The position numbers were made by a program, and so were the translations under genes. Shown here one piece after another: positions 1 to 8,112 of a DNA stretch of 64,000 bases. Numbering within the stretch: the stretch's first letter is position 1; each line of letters begins with the position of its first letter. The notes below the pieces were generated by a model that searched no databases, was not told the DNA's origin, and was given only the letters and a program-made list of their open reading frames with translations. The DNA is from Streptomyces albus subsp. chlorinus (lineage in GTDB: Bacteria > Actinomycetota > Actinomycetes > Streptomycetales > Streptomycetaceae), in contig NZ_VJOK01000001.1 of assembly GCF_013302895.1 (NCBI RefSeq), positions 7,425,378 through 7,489,377 on the forward strand, read 5' to 3'.

Positions 1-360
1 CTGGTCACCGACTACCTGCCAGCTTGTCTCACCGCCACCACCCGGGCCGACGTGCGTACGGCGCTGCACCGGATGGTGCGCACCGCGGAGCCCGAGGGCG
101 TGGCATGGACCCTGCACGCCATGGCGGCACGTACCGACGGCAGAGCGGCCCTGCGCGCCGGCGGGCTGGGGCTGCCCGGCGGCGTGATCGTGGGCAGCGA
201 CGACGCTCTGTGCAGCGCCTCCGACCGGGCCACCTTGCGCAAGGCACTGGGCGGTGCCCGTGCGTACGGCGTTCCCGACGCCGGGCATTACAGCGCCGTG
301 GACAATCCGCAGGGGTTCGCGGCGGCCCTGAAGGCCTATCTGCAGGACTGGAACCTGTGA
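1..360 (+). CDS. alpha/beta hydrolase, C-terminal part (gene starts before the window)
   Basis: The frame is open from base 1 with no start codon and ends at TGA 358-360, so about 119 C-terminal residues are visible. They look like the end of an alpha/beta-hydrolase fold: a beta strand with GVIVGSDDALC, where an acid residue follows the strand, then a DAGHYSAVDNPQGF segment carrying the likely catalytic His, then a final helix (FAAALKAYL) typical of the family end. The nucleophile elbow lies outside the window, so substrate and subfamily cannot be stated. Confidence 0.75.
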   Translation: MVTDYLPACLTATTRADVRTALHRMVRTAEPEGVAWTLHAMAARTDGRAALRAGGLGLPGGVIVGSDDALCSASDRATLRKALGGARAYGVPDAGHYSAVDNPQGFAAALKAYLQDWNL

Positions 361-482
361 CCGTGTCCGGCGCGCCGCACGGCCTGGCCCCCGATCGCCC
401 GTCCATGTGAGTGGATCCGTGGACAGCAGGAACGTCTGCGACCGGTGCGGGGCCAGGCGGACAGGCCCTTGATCCGCTGAGC

Positions 483-1709
483 CTATTCGGAGGCGGAGGT
501 GGCGGCCGAGGGGCGGGGGTGGTGCGGCGTGCAGAGCGCTGTCTCGACGGCGGCCTCGATGTCGTCGCTCTGAGCGTCCGAGCTTCCCGGACCGAGGTTC
601 ACCATGACCGTCGCCTGCCTGCCGCCCCGCGTGCCGGAAGCCGTCTCGAATCCGAGGAAGTCACCGGTGTGCCCCCAATAACGGCCGCCACAGGGAAGCC
701 GCTTGCTCTCCAGGCCGAGGCCGTAGCGCCGGCCGTCCGCGTCGCCGGTCCAGCGGGTCCGCATCATCTCTTCGAGTTCCGCCGGGCGCAGAAGCTCGCC
801 GTCTACGAGCGCGTCGAGGAACCGGTTCATGTCCGTGCCGCTGGAGATCATCCCGCCGGCGGCGCCGCCGGCGGTGGGGTTGACCATGGTGATGTCCATG
901 AGCGGCGCGCCCTTGCCCGGTCGCACATACCCGCGCGGGTGCGGTCCGGGAATCGTCGGGGCGTCACCCGGCACGGACGTCTCCCGCAAGCCCAGCGGCT
1001 CGATGATGCGCCGCTCGATCTCCTTCCCGTAGGGATGGCCGGTCACCTTTTCGATGATCAGGCCTGCCAGCAGGTAGTTGGTGTTGGAGTAGCTCCAGCC
1101 CCCGCCCGGGTTCTCGAAGACCGGCGGGTGAGCGAGTGCGATGTCCACCAGGTCCCGGGGGTCGCGGTGGGCCAGCGGGTCCTCGAGTATCTCTTTCGGA
1201 TCGAGGTGGTCGAGGAAGTCGGGCAGCCCGCTGGTGTGCTGGAGCAGTTGGCGGACGGTGATCTCCCGGCCGTCGTTGCCGTGACCACGGACGACACCGG
1301 GCAGATAGCGTTCCACCGGCGCGTCCAGAGCGATGCTGTGCTCTCCGGCCAGCTGCAGCACGACAGTCGCCGTGAAGGTTTTGGTCATGCTGCCGATCCG
1401 GAACCTGCTGTCACGGTGCACCGGCGCCTGGTTCCTGAGGTCCGCCACACCATCGGTGAACACCGAGCTGCCATGCCGGTCGCGTCTCTCGACGAGCGCC
1501 CCGGGGCCGCCGTCGGTGGTGGTCAGCCTGTGCAGGAGGTGCCGCAGCCGAGCGTCGTCGTCCCCGGTGCCGGGGGACGCTTCGGTGGTGAGCCGGGCGG
1601 TGGCGGCTGCGGCGGTGGTGGTGGCGTTACCCGGCAGCACACCCGCCGTGACGCCGAGGGTTGCGGCCACTGCGAACGCACCGCCGAGCACACGCTTGTT
1701 CCTGATCAC
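483..1709 (-). CDS. secreted serine hydrolase, class C beta-lactamase / D-Ala-D-Ala carboxypeptidase-like
   Basis: A 408-residue protein starting at GTG 1709, chosen because GAGGAC lies about 8 bases upstream and a signal peptide begins there (VIRNKRVLGG, then a hydrophobic Ala/Val/Gly stretch to about residue 36). Three penicillin-recognising active-site motifs are in order: S107-M-T-K110 (nucleophile and general base), Y207-S-N209, and H347-T-G349. The HTG, in place of KTG, is usual for esterase or DD-peptidase-like members of the beta-lactamase class C family. The protein probably acts outside the membrane on D-Ala-D-Ala or an ester or amide. The frame extends upstream to 2057, but that part is shadow-like and lies in front of the signal peptide. 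It is transcribed away from the ABM gene at 2147. Confidence 0.85.
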   Translation of the reverse strand: MIRNKRVLGGAFAVAATLGVTAGVLPGNATTTAAAATARLTTEASPGTGDDDARLRHLLHRLTTTDGGPGALVERRDRHGSSVFTDGVADLRNQAPVHRDSRFRIGSMTKTFTATVVLQLAGEHSIALDAPVERYLPGVVRGHGNDGREITVRQLLQHTSGLPDFLDHLDPKEILEDPLAHRDPRDLVDIALAHPPVFENPGGGWSYSNTNYLLAGLIIEKVTGHPYGKEIERRIIEPLGLRETSVPGDAPTIPGPHPRGYVRPGKGAPLMDITMVNPTAGGAAGGMISSGTDMNRFLDALVDGELLRPAELEEMMRTRWTGDADGRRYGLGLESKRLPCGGRYWGHTGDFLGFETASGTRGGRQATVMVNLGPGSSDAQSDDIEAAVETALCTPHHPRPSAATSASE

Positions 1710-2146
1710 GTTGTCCGTCCTCGATCGTCCTTCTTCCCCGTCCCGCACCACGATGCCCGCCACTCCGGCCCCGGACGAGGGCCCTGCCCCCCTGGCCGAA
1801 GGTGCACCTAACCCCCTGGCGAACCGCCCCAGGAGCACCCTGTCGACACGGCATCCGAGGACGGGGAAACAGGGAGACCCGTCCCGCGAGAACGCCCCGT
1901 GAAGTCGGGGCGACGGGCAACGGTGTCGCCGCGACTCGCGCCGGCGGCACATCGACGCACGACGGCACACGGGCGACCACCCCTCCGGCGCCGGCTGGGC
2001 ACATGCGACGTCAGGTGCCGGATGCGCGTCGGGCAAGATCGGACCGACCACCGGCATCGGCGAGAGGGCGGGAACGAGCCGAACCGGTCGATCAACTGCC
2101 GGACGGCGTAGAGCGTCCGGCCACTACTACCCTGTTGGAGGTTCCC
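1710..2146. other. divergent intergenic region with one inverted repeat
   Basis: There is no convincing gene between the two divergent start sites. The only structure seen is an inverted repeat at 2099-2120 (CCGGAC, 10-base spacer, GTCCGG) ending 26 bases before the ABM start. It could be an operator or chance, given the GC content. Confidence 0.4.
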
Positions 2147-2524
2147 ATGACGACAGACAACCGGTCGCAGAACGCGCCGGACTCGTCCGTCACGTTCATC
2201 AACGTCTTCGAAGTGGACGCCGAGCACGTCGACGCGTTCATCGCCCAATGGGAGAAGCGGGCCGCGCTCATGCGCACCAAGCCCGGTTTCATCGACTCGC
2301 GGCTGCACCGGGCCCGTTCATCGGACAGCCGCTTCCAATTGGTCAATGTCGCCCACTGGGAGAGCCAGGAGGACTGGGAGGCCGCCACCGCGGACCCGGG
2401 CTTCGAGGAGCGCGCCAGGGCCGCGCGGGAGGACACGCAGCGGCCGATCACCGCCAGCCCGGCCCTGTACGACGTCGCCGTCACTCTCACCGCGCCGACG
2501 GCCGGTCAGGACCGGACACGCTGA
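2147..2524 (+). CDS. antibiotic biosynthesis monooxygenase (ABM) domain protein
   Basis: A 125-residue single-domain protein. ATG 2147 has TTGGAGG at 2135-2141. The fold signature is a ferredoxin-like beta-alpha-beta unit: VTFINVFEVDAEHVDAFIAQW, KPGFIDSRLHRA and FQLVNVAHWESQEDWEAA (residues about 15-85). This is characteristic of ABM / heme-degrading-monooxygenase-like small dimers. Such proteins oxidise polyphenols or act as accessory dimers; the substrate is unknown here. It is monocistronic and followed at once by a strong hairpin terminator. The similar N-terminal domain of the rhodanese fusion at 30336 shares the KPGF/QPGF and LVNVA-WES motifs. Confidence 0.85.
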   Translation: MTTDNRSQNAPDSSVTFINVFEVDAEHVDAFIAQWEKRAALMRTKPGFIDSRLHRARSSDSRFQLVNVAHWESQEDWEAATADPGFEERARAAREDTQRPITASPALYDVAVTLTAPTAGQDRTR

Positions 2525-2534
2525 CGGTCCCCGC

Positions 2535-2565
2535 GCGTCGGCCGCCCCTGCCGGGCGGCCGACGC
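2535..2565 (+). terminator. intrinsic terminator of the ABM gene
   Basis: A perfect 13-bp GC-rich stem (2535-2547 with 2553-2565) around a 5-base loop, starting 11 bases after the ABM stop codon. No long T tract follows, as is common in Streptomyces. Confidence 0.75.
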
Positions 2566-2717
2566 CACAACCCTTGAGGACGGCTCGGACGGCGATGGTC
2601 CCGGCTGCCGGGAATCACCTCTTGCCGGGAAGAGGCGAGGCGAGGAGGTGAGACGGGGGCCGGGGGAGTGGGCCTGCCAGGGCCGAGCAGTGGGCCTGGC
2701 AGGGGCACTGTGCTCCG

Positions 2718-3353
2718 TCAGCCGGGTGTGCCCAACTCCGCGAGTCGGGCCCGCAGTTTCTCGTTCTCCTGTTCCAGGGCGTCCATGCGGGCGCGGACGG
2801 GGGCGAGGGCCGTCTCCAGCTCCTGCTCGGTCAGACGGGGGGTGATGTGCTGGTGGCAGTTCCAGTTGAGGCCCTCGACCTCGACGACCATCAGGCGCTC
2901 CACCCGGCCGTCGGTGCGCGGGTTCTCGAGGCGGTCGGTGAGCGCGGGATCCTCGTCGAGAGGGACGGTGCGGGCCCGGCCGAACAGCTTGAGGCGGGCC
3001 TGCCGTGCGTAGTCCATGAAGAACAACGCCACCCGGTTGTCGGCCCGTAGGTTGCCGGTGGTGATGTACTGCCGGTTGCCGCGCACCTCCGCCCACGCCA
3101 GGCGCCGCTCGTCGAGGACGTGCACGAAGCCCGGAGGGCCACCCCGGTACTGGACGTAGGGCCAGCCGGTTTCGCTGGTGCTGGCCAGGTAGAACCCGTC
3201 ACGGGAGGTGAGGAACCCGGCCTCGGCGGGGCCGAGTCCGTCCGGGGCGGCATCTTCCTGGGCGAGGGCGCGGAGTCCGATCTGTGCGCTGCCCTCCTCC
3301 TCTTGGGCCCGGCGCACGGTGTCGGTGTAGGCGAGATGCGCGTACCGCCCCAT
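2718..3353 (-). CDS. pyridoxamine 5'-phosphate oxidase-family flavin-binding protein
   Basis: A 211-residue protein of the PNPOx-like split-barrel family. Visible features are FLTSRDGFYLASTSETGWPYVQ near residues 46-68 (first strands, FMN-phosphate region), RQYITTGNLRADNRVALFFMDY (about 93-114; the strand pair usually contacting FMN) and GRARTV. A C-terminal Glu/Arg-rich helix (about 175-205, heptad-like LEQENEKLRARLAEL) looks like a coiled coil. The ATG follows the TAG of the upstream arsR gene with no gap (TAG 3356-3354, ATG 3353-3351), so the two are one translationally linked operon. An FMN or F420 reductase role under ArsR control is inferred. Confidence 0.85.
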   Translation of the reverse strand: MGRYAHLAYTDTVRRAQEEEGSAQIGLRALAQEDAAPDGLGPAEAGFLTSRDGFYLASTSETGWPYVQYRGGPPGFVHVLDERRLAWAEVRGNRQYITTGNLRADNRVALFFMDYARQARLKLFGRARTVPLDEDPALTDRLENPRTDGRVERLMVVEVEGLNWNCHQHITPRLTEQELETALAPVRARMDALEQENEKLRARLAELGTPG

Positions 3354-3716
3354 CTAGTGTCCCCCGTCTCCGTTGTTCGCGGCCTCGTCCAGCGGCACGG
3401 CCGGCGCGGCGTCCAGGACCGAGGTGAGCAGGCCGGGAAAGCGCTCCTCCAGTTCCTCGGCGCGGATACGGCTCACCCTGGTGTTGCCCCGCAGATGGGT
3501 CTCGACCAGACCGCTCTCGCGCAGGGTGCGCAGGTGGTGGGAGACGGTGGAGCGCTTGACGGGCAGATCCAGCCCGCCGCAGGGCGCCTCACCGAGAGTG
3601 CTGAGCAGCCGCACGATCTGGAGCCGTACCGGATCCGCGAGCGCCTGCAACACCGTGCCGATCTCCACTGTGGCGAGGTCCGGTTGCGGCAACCGGGTCT
3701 CCTCCGTCGTTCGCAT
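3354..3716 (-). CDS. ArsR-family winged-helix transcriptional regulator
   Basis: A 120-residue repressor-type protein. ATG 3716 was chosen over the longer frame because AGGAGAG sits just upstream. The winged-helix core is clear: LQALADPVRLQIVRLLSTLGE (helices 1-2), LPVKRSTVSHHLRTLRESGLV (recognition helix with the S-T-V-S-H-H-L signature) and a short beta wing (HLRGNTRVSRIR). No metal-binding ELCVCDL motif is present; a single Cys lies in EAPCGGLDL. It may therefore sense a small organic molecule rather than arsenic. It is cotranscribed with the PNPOx gene and divergent from the MFS gene at 3879. The shared intergenic region carries TCGA-containing inverted repeats that are good operator candidates. 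Confidence 0.9.
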   Translation of the reverse strand: MRTTEETRLPQPDLATVEIGTVLQALADPVRLQIVRLLSTLGEAPCGGLDLPVKRSTVSHHLRTLRESGLVETHLRGNTRVSRIRAEELEERFPGLLTSVLDAAPAVPLDEAANNGDGGH

Positions 3717-3788
3717 CCTGCTCTCCTGCCTCTCCCGCCTCCGGGCCCTTCTCGCTCCGCGCGACGTGAAGCACCGGCGGCAGTTATG

Positions 3789-3863
3789 TCGATGTCTGTC
3801 GAACCTTACGATACACATCGAAGCTGTATTACGATTCCGATCGTCTCAGTCGATGCTCATCGA
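3789..3863. promoter_or_regulatory. probable ArsR operator region (two inverted repeats)
   Basis: Between the divergent arsR and MFS starts lie TCGATG-CT-CATCGA (3850-3863, perfect 6-bp arms) and TCGATGTCTGTCGA (3789-3802, TCGA arms). A related ACATCGAAG sits between them. The repeats are AT-richer than their surroundings and flank both start sites, the usual arrangement for an autoregulated repressor controlling a divergent exporter. Assignment to this ArsR is inference. Confidence 0.6.
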
Positions 3864-3878
3864 AATACAGGTGCTTCC

Positions 3879-5105
3879 ATGAGTCTCACCGCTGCACAGG
3901 GAGAGCGCGCCTGGCGGAGCCACGCCTGTGTGCTCGCGCTCGGAACCTTCGCCGTGGGAACCGACGCCTTCGTCATCGCGGGCCTGCTGCCCGACATCAG
4001 CGACTCCCTCCACGTGTCCGTGGGCGCGGCGGGCCAGATGGTGAATGTCTTCTCGCTGGCCTACGCGCTGCTCTCACCGGTGCTCGCCGCGCTCACCTCC
4101 CGCTGGTCGCGGCGCACGGTCCTGATCGCGGCACTCGCCCTGTTCGCCGCCGGCAACATGGTGACCGCTCTCGCCCCGGGCTACGGGCTCGCGCTGGCGT
4201 CCCGGGTGATCGCCGCGGCGGGGGCCGCGATGTTCACGCCCAACGCGAACGCCACCGCGGCCACGGTGGCCGGTCCCGAACACCGTGGGCGGGCGATAGC
4301 GATCGTCACCGTCGGACTGACCGGCTCGCTCGCCCTGGGCGCGCCGCTCGGCACCGCCATCGGTGACGCGCTGGGCTGGCGGGCCACCATGTGGTTCGTC
4401 ACCGCGCTCGCGCTGGTGGTGGCCCCGGTCATCGCCCTGCGGCTGCCCGACGTGACCGTCGGCGGTCCGACCCGGTTGCGTCAGCGTCTCGCCCCGCTCA
4501 CCGATCGCAGAGTGCTCGGCGTTCTGGCGGGCACGCTGCTCGCGTTCATCGGCATCTACCTGCCCTACACCTACATCAGCGCCGTCTTCGAGCCCGCCAC
4601 CGGCGGGAACGGCGGCAAGGTGGCCGCTCTGCTGCTGGTGTTCGGCCTGGCCGGTACGGCCGGCAACCTCACCGCGGGCCGACTGGCCGACCGCAAGGGA
4701 CCGCGTACGGTCGTCATCGGCGCGACGCTGCTGCTCACGGCGGTGTTCGCGCTCATGGGCGCCGACCGCTCCTCGTACGCGACGGCCATCGTGCTGACAG
4801 CGGTGAGCGGAATCGGCTCCTGGTCGGTGACCGCACCGCAGCAGCAGCGCGTCATGGCGTTGGTCAAGCCCGGCAGCGAACCGCTCGCGACCTCTCTCAA
4901 CGCCGCCGTGATGTATCTGGCGATCTCGCTGTCCAGCGCGCTCGGCGCCGGAATCCTCGGAACGGCGGACACCGCCTGGATCGCCTGGGCGGGCGCCGCC
5001 TTCGTCCTCGCCGCCGCGGCGGTCACGGCCGTCGTCAGCCGTACCGAGCGACACGCGGTCTCCGCGCCGTCGCCGGAGCGCGCGACACCGGCCGAGGCCC
5101 GGTAG
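3879..5105 (+). CDS. MFS efflux transporter (DHA1, chloramphenicol-resistance-like)
   Basis: A 408-residue integral membrane protein with about 12 hydrophobic segments. The start chosen is ATG 3879, where the protein begins MSLTAAQGERAW. The frame is open from 3120 but the earlier part is antisense to arsR/PNPOx. Early motifs GTFAVGTDAFVIAGLLP (TM1) and LTSRWSRR (loop 2-3, motif A position) place it in the DHA1 drug:H+ antiporter group. It probably exports a small hydrophobic compound under control of the divergent ArsR. Its stop codon lies inside a hairpin that probably terminates transcription. Confidence 0.88.
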   Translation: MSLTAAQGERAWRSHACVLALGTFAVGTDAFVIAGLLPDISDSLHVSVGAAGQMVNVFSLAYALLSPVLAALTSRWSRRTVLIAALALFAAGNMVTALAPGYGLALASRVIAAAGAAMFTPNANATAATVAGPEHRGRAIAIVTVGLTGSLALGAPLGTAIGDALGWRATMWFVTALALVVAPVIALRLPDVTVGGPTRLRQRLAPLTDRRVLGVLAGTLLAFIGIYLPYTYISAVFEPATGGNGGKVAALLLVFGLAGTAGNLTAGRLADRKGPRTVVIGATLLLTAVFALMGADRSSYATAIVLTAVSGIGSWSVTAPQQQRVMALVKPGSEPLATSLNAAVMYLAISLSSALGAGILGTADTAWIAWAGAAFVLAAAAVTAVVSRTERHAVSAPSPERATPAEAR

Positions 5106-5118
5106 CGCCTACCGGGCC
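5096..5118 (+). terminator. hairpin over the MFS stop codon
   Basis: A perfect 10-bp stem (5096-5105 with 5109-5118) with a 3-base loop. The TAG stop at 5103-5105 is part of the left arm. Confidence 0.65.
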
Positions 5119-5289
5119 CACCGGCCGACGCGCGGAAGGCCCGGCCCCCTGGCGTCCGCTGCCCGGCCCCCGTCGCCCGCCACCCTCCCTGTTCCGGCGG
5201 AAAGCGGCCATAGCACCACCTCCACTCGGCTGGAAAGGCCGGTTCTGTTCGGCCATGGGGGAGCGGGCTGTGGGGGCGTGGCGGGCGCT

Positions 5290-5775
5290 TCAGGTGGCGA
5301 GGCGTGCCGCGATGCCGTCGAGGACGCAGTCGAGCCCGGTCTCGAACTGCCATCGCAGGTCGTCCTCGCGTGTGGCGGTGCGGAGGCAGTGCTCGTACCT
5401 CGGGTAGCGACCGGCCTTCATGAGCAAGGACGTCTGCGGGGCCAGTTGCGCACGCGCCTCGTCGCGGCTCGACCAGTTCCGGGATCTCAGCGTCGAGTGG
5501 TCGAGCAGGACGTCACGGATGCGCAGGGCGAGCGTCCGCATGGCCTCGCGCCAGCCCACCGCCTCTTCGGGGAGCTTCAGTTCCCCGTAGACGAAGTCGA
5601 CCATCAGCTCCAACAGTTTGTTGTCCTGCCGGACACGTAGCGATAGGCCGCCGTGGGGGCCACGCCCAGTCCGGTGGCCAGCGCCGCATGGTGACCGCGT
5701 CGAGCCCCTCGGCGTCGGCGACCTCCACCGCGGTCTGGGCGATGCGCCGCGGGGTAAGAGTCGTCCGCGGGGCCC
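5290..5775 (-). pseudogene. tetR-family regulator with two frameshifts
   Basis: The C-terminal part (NKLLELMVDFVYGELKLP..., stop at 5290) and the N-terminal HTH part (TLTPRRIAQTAVEVADAEGL, then DAVTM) are in different frames. Reading through, the HTH continues as LATGLGVAPTAAYRYVSG in a third frame. Restoring one base near 5682-5692 and one near 5622-5632 would rebuild a continuous TetR protein of the TetR_C (tetracycline-repressor-like) group. Two one-base losses within 70 bases suggest real decay, though sequencing error cannot be excluded. It is divergent from the equally damaged FMN reductase at 5777, its likely former target. Confidence 0.75.
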
Positions 5776-5776
5776 C

Positions 5777-6176
5777 ATGGAGGACTGGAACGACAGCCCG
5801 CTGCGAACCGCGGTGATCATCGGCAATACCAGGGACGGACGCTTCGGCCCCGTCGTGACCGACTGGCTGAAGGGCCACATCCAGCAGCACGAGCACATGA
5901 CGGCGGACCTTGTCGACCTCGTCGAGACGCCTCTGCCGACGGCGCTCCCGGCTTTCGGCCAGCCGCCCTCCAGGGAGGTCGAGCGCTGCTCGGCGCGGTG
6001 TCGCCAAGGCCGGCGGGGCCGACGCCTTCGTCATTGTCACGCCGGAGTACAACCACAGCTTCCCGGCGGCTCTGAAGAACGCCATCGACTGGCGCAACGA
6101 GCAGTGGCACGCCAAGCCGGTCGGCACGGCCCGGAGCTGTTCGACGGCGCGCAGTCCTCCGGCGAGGCCGTCGTAG
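5777..6176 (+). pseudogene. NADPH-dependent FMN reductase, frameshifted and cut short by a micro-inversion
   Basis: ATG 5777 begins MEDWNDSPLRTAVIIGNTRD, with the flavodoxin-like phosphate loop (IIGNTRDGRFG). The reading continues to PTALPAFGQPPS, then shifts frame near 5990-6000 and resumes as ADAFVIVTPEYNHSFPAALK and WRNEQWHAKPVG. The next expected motif (GFVSYGG-GGLRAVEQLR) is absent from this strand. It is found on the opposite strand at about 6125-6200 as LGFVSYDGLAGGLRAVEQLR. The 3' part of the gene therefore appears flipped in place and the remainder is lost. The protein cannot be functional as it stands. Confidence 0.75.
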
Positions 6177-6219
6177 GAGACGAAGCCCAATCCGAAGGGT
6201 CGGGGTCGTCGTTGCCGGG

Positions 6220-7497
6220 TCACACAGGGGTCTCGGTTCGCTCCTGCCCCTGTCCCTGACCCGGCACCTGCCCCTGACCCGGCACCTGCCCCTTCCCCTG
6301 TCCTTGGAGGGCGCCGCCTGCGGCGACCACGCCGCCCTTGGCGGGGCCGGAACCGTACTGGAGGTGTCCTGCCCACAGGGTTCCGAGGAGACCGGCGGCG
6401 GCGAGTGCGGCTCCGACCCAGGCCACCGAGGCGAAGCCGAACCCGGCGTCGATGGCCAGGCCGCCGAGGGCCGGCGCGAGCGTGTTGCCGACATTGAAGG
6501 CCGAGGTGTTGGTGGCGCCGACCAGGGTCGGTGCGCCGGGTGCCACGACGAAGACCCGGGACTGCAGGACCGGATTGGTGACGTATCCGGCCATGCCCAG
6601 GACGACGACCAGGGCCACGGTGACGGCGGTGTTCTCCGCCAGAACGGCGAGCAGCGCTGAGGCCGCGGCGAGGACGCCGGTGCCGAGGGCCAGTGTGCGG
6701 ATCGGGTACGCCTCCGCGGTCCTGCCGCCGATGACCATGCCGAGCAGGCCACCGACACCGAACAGGGCCAGCAGGACGGGCACCCAGCCGTCGGCCAGTC
6801 CCGTGACCTCGGTGAGCAGGGAGGCGAGGTAGCTGAAGGTGACGATGACGGCGCCGAAGGAGAACGCCGTCACCGCGTACGAGAGCCAGAGCTGCGGCCG
6901 GGCCATCGCCCGCAGTTCGGCGCGGACTGTACGCGTCTCCTCCGCGGACCCCCGCCCGCCGGGAATGGCGAGCACCGAGCAGGCGAGGCTGACGAGGGTC
7001 AGCACGGCCACGCCCCAGAAGGCGGCGCGCCATCCGGCGAACTGGCTGAGGACCGTGCCCGCGGGGACGCCGATGATGGTGGCGAGAGTGAGCCCACTGG
7101 CGACGACCGCGACCGCCCTGCCCTTGGCGTTCGCCGGGACGAGGGCGACGGCGGTCGCCACGGCGACGCCCCAGAAGCCCGCGTAGGCGAGTGCGCTGAT
7201 GACGCGGGTGGCGAACAGGACCCCGTAGCCCTGGGCGAGGGCGCCGGCGATGTGCGCGGCGATGAAGACGGCCTGCAGCGCGACCAGGGCCGTACGGCGG
7301 GGCCAGGTGAGCGTGGCGACCGCGAGGAGTGGTGCGCCGACGACCATGCCGATGGCGAACGCCGAGATCAGCAGCCCGGCATCGGGGATGGAGACACCCA
7401 GGTCGTCGGCCAGGCCGGGAAGCAGGCCGGAGAGCATGAACTCCGAGGTGCCCTGGGTGAAGATTCCCAAGCCGAGGATGTAGACGGCAAGGGGCAT
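6220..7497 (-). CDS. MFS transporter (DHA1 family) with Gly/Gln-rich tail
   Basis: A 425-residue transporter. ATG 7497 has GGAGG 8 bases upstream and the protein starts MPLAVYILGLGIFTQGTSEF, typical of AraJ/chloramphenicol-type DHA1 exporters. About 12 membrane segments follow. Near the end, after TLWAGHLQYGS, is a hydrophilic tail with PGQGQ repeats encoded by an 18-bp tandem repeat (6255-6272, 6273-6290). The upstream part of the open frame (to 8949) is antisense to ridA and tetR and is not part of the gene. It is divergent from ridA at 7652, so the 154-base gap is the shared promoter region. The TetR at 8113 may regulate both. Confidence 0.88.
   Translation of the reverse strand: MPLAVYILGLGIFTQGTSEFMLSGLLPGLADDLGVSIPDAGLLISAFAIGMVVGAPLLAVATLTWPRRTALVALQAVFIAAHIAGALAQGYGVLFATRVISALAYAGFWGVAVATAVALVPANAKGRAVAVVASGLTLATIIGVPAGTVLSQFAGWRAAFWGVAVLTLVSLACSVLAIPGGRGSAEETRTVRAELRAMARPQLWLSYAVTAFSFGAVIVTFSYLASLLTEVTGLADGWVPVLLALFGVGGLLGMVIGGRTAEAYPIRTLALGTGVLAAASALLAVLAENTAVTVALVVVLGMAGYVTNPVLQSRVFVVAPGAPTLVGATNTSAFNVGNTLAPALGGLAIDAGFGFASVAWVGAALAAAGLLGTLWAGHLQYGSGPAKGGVVAAGGALQGQGKGQVPGQGQVPGQGQGQERTETPV
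6255..6290. repeat. 18-bp tandem repeat inside the MFS gene tail
   Basis: Two exact 18-bp copies plus part of a third. They encode the GQVPGQ repeats at the C terminus of the MFS protein and are prone to slippage. Confidence 0.8.
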
Positions 7498-7651
7498 GAG
7501 TGTGCCTCCAAGGGCGGAGAGAGGGAGCCGGTGTTGCCCCGGCCCACGAGTGGAAGGGCGATCGCGAGGGACGCTAACATGTTTCGGAGCACTTGCTTCA
7601 AAACTCTGGCCTCCGCGCCAGAACTCCGGCTTCGCTCCAAGGAGGCGTCCC

Positions 7652-8062
7652 ATGACCGACACATCCGGTGCCCCGCAGCGCACCCGCGTCACCGCCGACC
7701 CCGACTGGTACGCCCCCGCCGGGATCGCGCTCGGCATCCGCGTCGGCGACCTCGTCTTCACCTCGGGCCAGGGGCCGATCGACCAGCACGGCACGACGGT
7801 CGGCAAGGGCGACTTCGAGGCCCAGGCCCGGCAGGCGCTGTCCAACCTCGCACTCGTCCTGGAGAACGCGGGCTCCGGTCTCGACCAGGTCGTCAAGGCC
7901 ACCGTGTTCGTCACCGACATAGGCCGGGACCAGGAGGCTTTCGCGCGGCTCAGGGCCGCGTACTTCGTCCCGCACACGTTCGCCGAGTCCTTCGTCGAGG
8001 TCTCCTCCCTCGCCGACCCGGACTGGCTGATCGAGATCGAGGCCGTCGCGGTGGCGGGATGA
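7652..8062 (+). CDS. RidA-family (YjgF/YER057c/UK114) protein
   Basis: A 136-residue single-domain protein; ATG 7652 follows AAGGAGG. Family features include APAGIALGIRVGDLVFTSGQGPID (strand pair ending in the SGQ/P loop), ENAGSGLDQVVKATVFVTDI (central helix and strand) and SFVEVSSLADPDWLIEIEAVA (C-terminal strand with the usual E-x-E-x-x-A). Family members hydrolyse reactive enamine/imine intermediates; in this family the key Arg usually falls in an x-R-x motif near residue 105. Here that region reads HTFAESFVEV with no Arg, so classic deaminase activity is doubtful. It lies 50 bases upstream of tetR on the same strand. Confidence 0.85.
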   Translation: MTDTSGAPQRTRVTADPDWYAPAGIALGIRVGDLVFTSGQGPIDQHGTTVGKGDFEAQARQALSNLALVLENAGSGLDQVVKATVFVTDIGRDQEAFARLRAAYFVPHTFAESFVEVSSLADPDWLIEIEAVAVAG

Positions 8063-8112
8063 TCCGCCCCCGCACGTCCGGGCGGACGCTCCGGAATCCG
8101 TAGGATGCGGAT

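Noticed and set aside
3120..3878. Upstream extension of the MFS gene at 3879
   Set aside because: Antisense to PNPOx and arsR and with no membrane character.
4074..5054. 326-codon minus-strand frame within the MFS gene
   Set aside because: Composition is a shadow of the GC-rich sense gene (Gly/Arg/Asp repeats); no motif.
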